DNA of 6,993 nucleotides from an uncultured Eubacteriales bacterium (GTDB taxonomy: Bacteria > Bacillota > Clostridia > Oscillospirales > UBA644). Made by a program: the position numbers and the translations under genes. Under the pieces are notes generated by a model, which searched no databases, was not told where the DNA came from, and saw only the letters and a program-made list of their open reading frames with translations. Positions within the stretch are counted from its first letter, which is position 1. Each line of letters starts with the position of its first letter. Where the stretch lies: NCBI GenBank assembly GCA_934481505.1, contig CAKSPP010000068.1:1-6993 (forward strand), written 5' to 3'. This document shows, piece by piece, positions 1 to 5,400 of this stretch.

Positions 1-2
1 CG

Positions 3-50
3 GTACAGTATATCACTTTTTACGACAAAAAGCAAGAGTCGGAAATTTGA
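3..50 (+). CDS. Possible 3' tail of an upstream gene (partial)
   Basis: The first bases of the window are open in all three plus frames. The frame starting at base 3 gives a plausible C-terminal tail (VQYITFYDKKQESEI) ending in TGA at 48-50, 57 bases before the ATG of the SDR gene. Its residue makeup resembles the neighbouring genes better than the other two frames do; those close at 85 and 90. If real, this gene would be co-directional with the SDR/LicCA/IspD-like operon and could be another member of it. The fragment is too short to assign a family, and the frame choice is a judgement. Confidence 0.25.
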   Translation, partial: VQYITFYDKKQESEI

Positions 51-59
51 ACTTTCCTA

Positions 60-88
60 TTGCAAAATGCGGCAGTTTATGGTAAAAT
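60..88 (+). promoter_or_regulatory. Candidate sigma-A promoter with extended -10
   Basis: TTGCAA at 60-65 and TAAAAT at 83-88 are separated by exactly 17 bases. A TGG directly precedes the -10 hexamer (80-82), which fits the extended -10 (TGn) form. The match to TTGACA/TATAAT is 4/6 and 5/6. Transcription would begin near 95, leaving a leader of only about 13 bases that barely keeps the Shine-Dalgarno site at 95-102. This makes the promoter less certain. Read-through from an upstream gene is the alternative. Confidence 0.35.
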
Positions 89-94
89 AATCGA

Positions 95-102
95 AGAGGT
101 GA
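95..102 (+). promoter_or_regulatory. Ribosome binding site fixing the SDR start
   Basis: AGAGGTGA at 95-102 is a close match to the anti-16S consensus GGAGGTGA and lies 5 bases before the ATG at 108. It supports that ATG over the in-frame TTG at 60, which would add 16 residues (with no Rossmann-fold counterpart) ahead of the MKALITGAS start. Confidence 0.7.
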
Positions 103-107
103 AGATT

Positions 108-863
108 ATGAAAGCATTGATAACCGGAGCAAGCGGCGGAATAGGCAGAGACATGGCGAGATATCTTGTCAGCCTCGGACACAGCGTTATCGCCGTCGGA
201 CGAAACGAAAAAAAACTTGAAGACTTAAAAAAAGAACTCGGAGAAAATAACTGCGAGACGATACAGTGCGACGTTTCGGTAAGAGAAAACGTTTTTTCGC
301 TTTATGAAAAGATGAAAAACGAAAATATCGATATTTTAATAAACAACGCGGGATTCGGTGCTTTCGGAGATTTCGAGACGGTTCCTCTCGAAAAAGAACT
401 TGAACTTATCGACACCAACATTACCGCTCTTCATATCTTAACAAAGCTTTTCTATATCGATTTCATGAAGAAAAACAGCGGATATATCTTAAATGTTGCG
501 TCCTCCGCCGGGTTTATGGCAGGACCTCTGCTTTCTTCTTATTATGCCTCGAAAAACTATGTTTTACAACTTACCAAAGCAGTATACGAAGAAACACGCC
601 GTAAAAAGAAAAATGTTTCTCTTTCGGCTTTCTCCCCCGGTCCCGTCGACACGGGTTTTAACGACAGGGCAAACGTAAAATTCGCGATGAAAGGCATTTC
701 AAGCAGTTTTGCGGCAAAATATGCAATAGACAATATGTTCAAAAAGAAAGTGATAATCGTTCCGACCGCAAAAATGAAACTCGGAACTTTCGGACTCCGC
801 TTTATTTCCGCGAAAACGGCTTTGAAGATAGCTTATCACATCCAGAAGAAAAAAGATTCATAA
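108..863 (+). CDS. Classical SDR-family NAD(P)-dependent oxidoreductase
   Basis: This 251-residue protein is a complete classical short-chain dehydrogenase/reductase. The cofactor motif TGASGGIG is at residues 6-13. Arg32 after the second strand suggests a preference for NADPH. Asp55 and NNAG (79-82) follow. The catalytic tetrad reads Asn104, Ser132, Tyr145 and Lys149 (YxxxK), and a PGPVDT motif follows at 177-182. Nothing essential is missing, so it should be active. The protein has no signal peptide and is expected in the cytoplasm. Its general look is that of the DltE/YqjQ-type SDRs, whose substrates are mostly unknown. It lies 18 bases upstream of a LicC-LicA fusion and in the same operon as an IspD/TarI-like cytidylyltransferase. 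From that context I infer that it reduces a keto-sugar phosphate or similar precursor before CDP activation, as TarJ (of a different fold family) and the SDR half of Bcs1 do for ribulose 5-phosphate. The family call is firm; the substrate is a guess. Confidence 0.9.
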   Translation: MKALITGASGGIGRDMARYLVSLGHSVIAVGRNEKKLEDLKKELGENNCETIQCDVSVRENVFSLYEKMKNENIDILINNAGFGAFGDFETVPLEKELELIDTNITALHILTKLFYIDFMKKNSGYILNVASSAGFMAGPLLSSYYASKNYVLQLTKAVYEETRRKKKNVSLSAFSPGPVDTGFNDRANVKFAMKGISSSFAAKYAIDNMFKKKVIIVPTAKMKLGTFGLRFISAKTALKIAYHIQKKKDS

Positions 864-881
864 GAAAAGGAATTCGGTAAA

Positions 882-2483
882 ATGAAAAACGCCATAATTT
901 TAGCGGCGGGAAAATCGAACAGATTCGCCCCCTTTACCTATGAAAAGCCGAAAGGACTTTTTACGGTAAGAAGCGAGGTTCTTATAGAAAGACAGATAGA
1001 ACAGCTGATTTCCGCGGGGATTGAAGAAATTGCCGTCATTATCGGCTTTATGAAAGAAAAATTTTTCTATCTGGAAAACAAATATAAAGAGGTAAAACTC
1101 GTTGTAAACAATAAATTCGAAAAATACGGAAATCTCTATTCGCTTTACACGGCAAGGGATTTTTTGAAAAACACCTTTATATGCTGTGCCGATCACTATT
1201 TCGTAAGCAATCCGTTTATTGACGGAAACACCGAAAACAGGTCTTACAGAGCGTGCGTATATTACGACAGAAGTTTCAGAGAGTTTTCGGTCGATTATAC
1301 CGACGCGGACGTTATTTCCGACTGCTATTTCGGCGAAGGTGCGGGCACGGCGATGGTCGGGCACGCCTATTTCAACGAAAGCTTTTCGAAAAAATACAAA
1401 GAGCTTATGGAAAAGGAAATCGACGGCTTCCGCATTGCGAATATGTTCTGGGAAGAATTCTTCGGAAAGCATATAAAAGAACTGACTTTATATGTAAAAA
1501 AATATTCCCCGAATGACATTCTCGAGTTCGACGACGTTGAAGATTTGCGGCGGTTCGATTCCGATTTTCTTCTGAACGTCGATTCGCAGATAGTAAACAA
1601 TATCTGCGGAAAACTCGGCTGCAACCCGAATAAAATCACCGATATTTCGGTAATTCAGTCGGGGCTCACAAACGTATCGTTCAAATTTTCGGTCGATGAT
1701 ACGGTGTATGTTTACCGTCACCCCGGAGGCACCGCGGGAAACCTTATAGACAGAAAAACCGAAATCACAGCCCAGACCGCGGCAAAAGAACTCGGAATAG
1801 ACAAGTCGGTAATATATATCGACCCGACGGGCTGGAAGCTTTCATATTATATCGACAATATTGTCCCCTGCGATTTTATTAAAAACCACGATCAGCTTAA
1901 AATCGGAATGGAATATTTAAGAAAATTCCATAACGCAAACATCTCGGGATACGCCAAGGTTTTCGACGATGTTAAAGAGGGCAAAAGACTTATGGAACTG
2001 GCGTCAGCAACCAAAGGAAACCTATTTTCGGAATTCGGCGAAATGCTTGAAAAGCTCGACGAATTAAAAGCTTTTGCCGACGAAGAATCGGAAGAACTCG
2101 GCATAGAAAAAGTTCTGTGTCACAACGACGTATACGAACCGAATTTCATTGCGACTGCCGACAGAGATCTGTATCTTATAGATTGGGAATATGCAGGGCT
2201 CAACGACCCCGTAAGCGACATCTGCGGGCTTATATGCAGATATGAATATACCGACGAGGAAGTAAACCTGCTGCTCAAAGCATATTACGGCAGAGAAATT
2301 TCAGAAACGGAAGAGCGACACGCCTACGCCTATGTTGCGTTCAGGGCTTTCTATTTCTTCTGTTGGAGCCTTTACAAAGGCAGCGTCGGCGAGGAAGACG
2401 GATTCTTTTTCCTGACGGTTTACCGCAATATAACGAAATACGCCGACATGGCACTTGAAAAATATCGGGAGACTGAAAAATGA
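882..2483 (+). CDS. licCA: LicC-LicA fusion: choline kinase / CTP:phosphocholine cytidylyltransferase
   Basis: This 533-residue cytoplasmic protein carries two enzymes. Residues 1-225 are a LicC-like nucleotidyltransferase. The signature LAAGKSNRF runs from residue 7 to PKGL at 23-26, followed by a NLYSLY segment (84-89), the metal-binding CADHYF region with Asp104, and EFDDVEDL (215-222). Residues from about 228 to the end are a LicA/choline-kinase fold: SGLTN loop (260-264), YRHPGG (278-283) with a nearby Glu294, the Brenner catalytic motif HNDVYEPN (414-421, Asp416, Asn421), and the metal-binding DWEYA (Asp434). Together these would convert choline, ATP and CTP to CDP-choline. Fusions of these two activities are known, for example LicCA of Treponema denticola, which feeds phosphatidylcholine synthesis. 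Separate LicA and LicC supply phosphocholine for surface glycans in Haemophilus and Streptococcus. The kinase could instead take ethanolamine or another amino-alcohol. An AAGGAA site precedes the ATG by 9 bases. The 3' end overlaps the next gene by ATGA, implying coupled translation. No choline transporter or LicD is visible in the window. Confidence 0.88.
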   Translation: MKNAIILAAGKSNRFAPFTYEKPKGLFTVRSEVLIERQIEQLISAGIEEIAVIIGFMKEKFFYLENKYKEVKLVVNNKFEKYGNLYSLYTARDFLKNTFICCADHYFVSNPFIDGNTENRSYRACVYYDRSFREFSVDYTDADVISDCYFGEGAGTAMVGHAYFNESFSKKYKELMEKEIDGFRIANMFWEEFFGKHIKELTLYVKKYSPNDILEFDDVEDLRRFDSDFLLNVDSQIVNNICGKLGCNPNKITDISVIQSGLTNVSFKFSVDDTVYVYRHPGGTAGNLIDRKTEITAQTAAKELGIDKSVIYIDPTGWKLSYYIDNIVPCDFIKNHDQLKIGMEYLRKFHNANISGYAKVFDDVKEGKRLMELASATKGNLFSEFGEMLEKLDELKAFADEESEELGIEKVLCHNDVYEPNFIATADRDLYLIDWEYAGLNDPVSDICGLICRYEYTDEEVNLLLKAYYGREISETEERHAYAYVAFRAFYFFCWSLYKGSVGEEDGFFFLTVYRNITKYADMALEKYRETEK

Positions 2484-3211
2484 GCACAACCGCAATAATT
2501 CTTGCCGGGGGCGTCGGTTCGAGAGTCGGGGCGGATATTCCGAAGCAGTTTATAAAAATCCTCGGAAAACCGATTCTCTGCTATACGATAGACGCCTTTG
2601 AAGAAAACGAAAATGTCGACAATATCGAAATCGTCTGTCATAAAGACTACATAGACTACTTGAAAGAACTTGTCGCAGATTACGGATATAAAAAAGTAAT
2701 ACGGATAACCGAGGGCGGCGACAACTTTCAACATTCGGCAATGAACGGTATAAATAATCTTACCGATATGCTTACGGATTCGGATATAGCACTTATCCAC
2801 TACGGGGTCTCCCCTTTTGTCGATCGGGAAACGATAAACAACGCGATAACGGTATGCAAAGAAAAAGGCAACGCGACCCCCGCTTCAAAATGCTATCTTT
2901 TGGTCGGAACAAACGACGGAGACCGAAGCGAAAAGAGAGTCGACAGAGACAGTATAATGATTCTGAACGCTCCGCACGCCTTTAATTTCGGATATCTGAA
3001 AGACTTATATAAAAGAGCCAAGGACGCCGGAATTCTCGAAACGACAGAGCCTTATCCGACAAGCCTTATGTATAAACTCGGAGATACGGTATATCTGTCG
3101 AAAGGCTCTCAGAACAACATAAAGATAACCACAAAAGACGACCTCGATATGTTTGAGGGGTATGCCTTGATGAAAGAAAAAAGAAAAATCGAAAATAAAA
3201 CAGAACATTAA
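2480..3211 (+). CDS. Divergent IspD/TarI-family cytidylyltransferase
   Basis: This 243-residue protein has the IspD/TarI length and fold pattern. The N-terminal loop LAGGVGSRVG (8-17) and PKQF (21-24) hold the expected Arg15 and Lys22. GKPIL follows at 29-33, and NIKITT near the C-terminus holds Lys215. Other signature positions are changed. The usual HDAxRP metal/phosphate motif reads HYGVSPF (107-113), so the metal-ligand Asp is Tyr and the Arg is Ser. The GGxxRxxSV loop reads GGDNFQHSA, with Phe83 in place of Arg. QTPQ is NAPH (163-166). The nucleotide-binding end is thus kept while the acceptor-substrate side is rewritten. MEP cytidylyltransferase activity (isoprenoid pathway) is therefore unlikely. 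A CDP-alditol or other CDP-activated product for a cell-surface polymer fits the neighbours better. It overlaps the LicCA gene by 4 bases (ATGA) and is the last gene before a hairpin terminator. A non-catalytic or altered role cannot be excluded. Confidence 0.8.
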   Translation: MSTTAIILAGGVGSRVGADIPKQFIKILGKPILCYTIDAFEENENVDNIEIVCHKDYIDYLKELVADYGYKKVIRITEGGDNFQHSAMNGINNLTDMLTDSDIALIHYGVSPFVDRETINNAITVCKEKGNATPASKCYLLVGTNDGDRSEKRVDRDSIMILNAPHAFNFGYLKDLYKRAKDAGILETTEPYPTSLMYKLGDTVYLSKGSQNNIKITTKDDLDMFEGYALMKEKRKIENKTEH

Positions 3212-3242
3212 AAAAACGTCCGCATTGCGGACGCTTTTTTTT
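3210..3242. terminator. Bidirectional intrinsic terminator
   Basis: A perfect 7-bp GC-rich stem pairs CGTCCGC (3217-3223) with GCGGACG (3227-3233) around an ATT loop. A run of 7 A (3210-3216) lies on the left and a run of 8 T (3235-3242) on the right. The T run ends plus-strand transcripts, and the A run is a T run for minus-strand transcripts. The hairpin fills the whole 29-base gap between two convergent genes. It abuts the stop codons of both, and the flanking tracts overlap those codons (TAA at 3209-3211 on plus; TAA reading 3243-3241 on minus). Confidence 0.92.
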
Positions 3243-3936
3243 ATTCAAAGACACAAGATTTAATTGGGGAAAACTTACCGGTTCTCAGCAGAACAAGCAC
3301 CGTTTCCCAGGTTTTTATTTCTTCAGGAAACAAAAGTCCGGTTCCTGCAACACATTTTCCGCCGTGAAAATCAGAGCCAGCGGTTTTTATTAATCCGTAT
3401 TTATCCGCAAAAGCCTCTGCTTTCAAAGACTGCTCAGGAGAAAACCAGCCGGGATGCCCGTTCCAAACCTCTACACCGTCGATATTTTCGGGCGAAGCAG
3501 GTCTGCATTCTCCTCTGAACGGATGAGCCTGAACTATCAAGAGTCCGTTTATTTTTGCGAATTCTCTCAATTCTTTCTCCGAAAAACTCGGAAGATCCGG
3601 ATTTGAATAAAAGACTTCTTCGTTTGCTCCGTATAAAAGGTAATCATTCGGCTTTGTTTTAATATTTAATTCCATTGCCGGAAGAACGTTCATCCCTATT
3701 TTTCCGGCTTCCGAAAACGCCGCACGATATCCCGAAAGAAATTTGTCAATACGTTTTTTCGGATCGTGAGTATTTTTCACATACCAATCCGACATATGAT
3801 CGGTTATTATAAGCGTTTTATAACCAAGATTGTGATACAGTCGAACGATATCCGCGGCAGACATCTCCGCACAAACGCTTGATTCGGAAGTATGTAAATG
3901 CATTTCGGTAAGAAATCCGTTTTTTTCAAGATCCAT
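3241..3936 (-). CDS. PHP-domain metal-dependent phosphoesterase
   Basis: This 231-residue PHP-fold hydrolase has all the expected metal ligands: HLH (His13, His15), TDH (Asp46, His47), Glu89 in AMEL, His138 in QAHPFR, and the SDFHGG pair Asp189/His191. PHP proteins of this size include histidinol-phosphate phosphatases, nucleoside 3',5'-bisphosphate phosphatases and many uncharacterised phosphoesterases. Substrate cannot be read from the sequence. There is no signal peptide, so it is predicted cytoplasmic. I chose the ATG at 3936 because GAAGG (3948-3944) lies 7 bases ahead of it. An in-frame ATG at 3960 would add 8 residues and overlap the preceding gene by 11 bases with only a weak site. 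It is the last gene of the minus-strand set and ends at the shared terminator. No functional tie to the zinc-ribbon genes upstream is evident. Confidence 0.85.
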   Translation of the reverse strand: MDLEKNGFLTEMHLHTSESSVCAEMSAADIVRLYHNLGYKTLIITDHMSDWYVKNTHDPKKRIDKFLSGYRAAFSEAGKIGMNVLPAMELNIKTKPNDYLLYGANEEVFYSNPDLPSFSEKELREFAKINGLLIVQAHPFRGECRPASPENIDGVEVWNGHPGWFSPEQSLKAEAFADKYGLIKTAGSDFHGGKCVAGTGLLFPEEIKTWETVLVLLRTGKFSPIKSCVFE

Positions 3937-3943
3937 TTTCGAG

Positions 3944-3948
3944 CCTTC
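3944..3948 (-). promoter_or_regulatory. Ribosome binding site deciding the PHP gene start
   Basis: GAAGG on the minus strand sits 7 bases before the ATG at 3936. It falls immediately after the TAA stop of the preceding gene (3952-3950), so termination there would leave ribosomes beside the next start. This favours the shorter PHP protein. Confidence 0.5.
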
Positions 3949-3949
3949 A

Positions 3950-4546
3950 TTAATCCTCATAGATTTCCGTAAATTTCCAGGTGTTCCCCATTACATTTAC
4001 AAGCCTGGTGCCGCAGTATTCGCACTCTTTTTCCGAAAAACCAGAAATCGGAGCACCGCAGTTCGGGCAGTTCGCAGCGGCGACTTTTCCGTTTTCGATA
4101 ATGAAAGCGTAATGCAGAACATATCTTTTCTGAACGGTTTTTCCGTTTTCGGAATATTGCAGAGCCGCCTGAAAAATTATCGTTTTTTCGACGGGAGTTC
4201 CCGTATATCCGTTTATAACGACATTGTGGATTTTCAGGTCTGTTACTCCCGAAAGTTCTTCTTTTAGTTTTTCCCTTACTGCACTTTTCGCCGAAGTAAC
4301 GTTGAAATCGGGAAAATCTTTAAGGATTTTCGGAATAAGCTGGCTGTCTCTTCCCGAAAGAGAACGGGGTCTTGTTTCGAAATCGTCAAAGGACGACACA
4401 TCTATATTCCGAAAAGAGCCGAAAGAACGGAACCTCTTTATAAATGTGCTGATGACGGTGCCGAAAATAAGAATTGCCGCCAGAATTATAATAATGAAAG
4501 TCACCGCAAAGAATACGGGGATACTTCCGAAGCCGTTGAATGTCAT
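3950..4546 (-). CDS. Membrane-anchored zinc-ribbon protein, possibly Tim44/NTF2-like
   Basis: This 198-residue protein of unknown function has a strongly hydrophobic single membrane segment at about residues 10-33. A basic stretch (KRFRSF) follows it, and most of the chain is predicted cytoplasmic by the positive-inside rule. A middle alpha/beta region (about 70-155) starts with a helix-rich part and continues with alternating strands. It looks like the divergent Tim44/NTF2-like domains found in clostridial zinc-ribbon proteins, but that match is tentative. A C-terminal four-cysteine zinc ribbon is clear (Cys160, Cys163, Cys175, Cys178; CPNCGAP and CEYCG), followed by about 20 residues ending in acidic EIYED. 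It lies 35 bases downstream of the TPM-domain gene and 13 bases upstream of the PHP gene, and is probably in one transcript with both. GAGG about 12 bases before the ATG is a rather distant ribosome site. Confidence 0.75.
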   Translation of the reverse strand: MTFNGFGSIPVFFAVTFIIIILAAILIFGTVISTFIKRFRSFGSFRNIDVSSFDDFETRPRSLSGRDSQLIPKILKDFPDFNVTSAKSAVREKLKEELSGVTDLKIHNVVINGYTGTPVEKTIIFQAALQYSENGKTVQKRYVLHYAFIIENGKVAAANCPNCGAPISGFSEKECEYCGTRLVNVMGNTWKFTEIYED

Positions 4547-4581
4547 TTATTCAATATTTCCTCTTTTTAGTTATTGTAATA

Positions 4582-5385
4582 TCAGAAATGTCCGCCGCTT
4601 CCGCCGTGGCTTGTTCCTGAAGAAGACGAATGGAAGCCGCCGTCCGACGAAGAATCGTCGTTTTTCGGTTTTGCAACGCTGGTTACGGTTCTGTAAAGGA
4701 ACAGATCGCGGCTTTCGGTTATGTTCATACTGTCCTCTTTTACATAATTGTCGGCAGCGGTCTGGAATTTTACGCTTTTGAGTTTTCCATTCATTACAGC
4801 AACGACAATAAGGGCAATGATAAATCCGATAACAAGACTTACGGGAATTGCAAGAATCGAGAGAGGTTCTTTTTCGTAGTTGTAATCTGTGTCGGCATTC
4901 CCGTTTCTGTAATTTACAACATATCCGCTGCAACGGTCGGCAAATTCGATAAATGCGTTTTCATAGTCGCCCTCGGCAAGATATTCAATAATATCTTCGC
5001 CGATCGAGTCGCATTTCGATTTCGAAAGAGAATATTTTCCCTCACCGCAGGTAGAGATCCACCAGCTGCGGTCTTCCATTGAGATGAGAAGAAGCACGCC
5101 GTCGCGTTCTGAACCGTATCCGTAGCCGTTATAATCGTAAAAATCGTCGGCGTATTCCGTTACGGTTTTTGAGCCTACCGAATCGGTCGTAACGACCACT
5201 ATATCAAAATTAAGGTTTTCGCTTGTCGTATTGAGTTTTTCAAGGACGGTTTCATATTCGTCTTCGGAAAGGAGCCCCGCATTGTCAACAAGTCTCGGGC
5301 TTGCGGTTTCGGCAAAAGCGGAAAACGAAAAGAGGGAAAGAAAGCAAACTATACAAACAGTTAAAATTAAAATTCTTTTTTTCAT
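4582..5385 (-). CDS. TPM-domain (YgcG/Psb32-like) secreted, membrane-anchored protein
   Basis: This 267-residue protein has a textbook signal peptide (basic MKKR, hydrophobic core, AFA before Glu26). A TPM domain of the TLP18.3/Psb32/MOLO-1 family follows at about 31-160 and would face outside. Recognisable parts are the VDNAGLLS opening, the VVVTTDS strand, ERDGVLLLIS (93-102) and WWISTCGEG. Two further cysteines (125, 152) could pair with Cys113 or each other. A membrane segment spans about 175-198. The roughly 70-residue tail is cytoplasmic and ends in a Ser/Gly/His-rich stretch (residues 250-267), typical of this family. Some plant TPM members have acid phosphatase activity and others act as membrane-complex assembly factors; the bacterial role is not settled. 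The start is well supported by AAGGAGG 8 bases upstream. That site overlaps the stop codon of the zinc-ribbon gene before it, which suggests coupled translation. Confidence 0.87.
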   Translation of the reverse strand: MKKRILILTVCIVCFLSLFSFSAFAETASPRLVDNAGLLSEDEYETVLEKLNTTSENLNFDIVVVTTDSVGSKTVTEYADDFYDYNGYGYGSERDGVLLLISMEDRSWWISTCGEGKYSLSKSKCDSIGEDIIEYLAEGDYENAFIEFADRCSGYVVNYRNGNADTDYNYEKEPLSILAIPVSLVIGFIIALIVVAVMNGKLKSVKFQTAADNYVKEDSMNITESRDLFLYRTVTSVAKPKNDDSSSDGGFHSSSSGTSHGGSGGHF

Positions 5386-5393
5386 ACCGCTTT

Positions 5394-5400
5394 CCTCCTT
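5394..5400 (-). promoter_or_regulatory. Strong Shine-Dalgarno site overlapping the upstream stop codon
   Basis: AAGGAGG on the minus strand (5400-5394) lies 8 bases before the TPM gene ATG. Its first two bases are the last two of the TAA stop (5401-5399) of the preceding zinc-ribbon gene. Ribosomes finishing that gene would cover the site, so the two products are probably made in a linked ratio. Confidence 0.75.

Noticed and set aside
16..32. Inverted repeat CTTTTT / AAAAAG around a 5-base loop
   Set aside because: It is only A/T pairs apart from one closing G/C, has no T tract after it, and probably lies in the coding tail of an upstream gene, so it is not a credible terminator.
60..107. 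In-frame TTG at 60 as the SDR start
   Set aside because: The extra 16 residues precede the usual SDR N-terminus, no ribosome site lies ahead of 60, and a good one (95-102) serves the ATG at 108. The TTG also falls in the putative -35 hexamer.
900..1472. Long antisense open frame (190 codons) opposite the LicC domain
   Set aside because: It lies fully inside a gene with clear conserved motifs, shows no family resemblance, and is explained by codon bias of the plus-strand gene.
2480..3211. Calling the gene ispD (MEP pathway)
   Set aside because: The HDAxRP and QTPQ motifs are lost and the neighbours concern choline activation, so an isoprenoid role is not supported.
4224..4781. Plus-strand open frame of 185 codons spanning two minus-strand genes
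   Set aside because: It crosses the gap between the zinc-ribbon and TPM genes and has a low-complexity, Arg/Lys/Phe-rich translation typical of a shadow frame.
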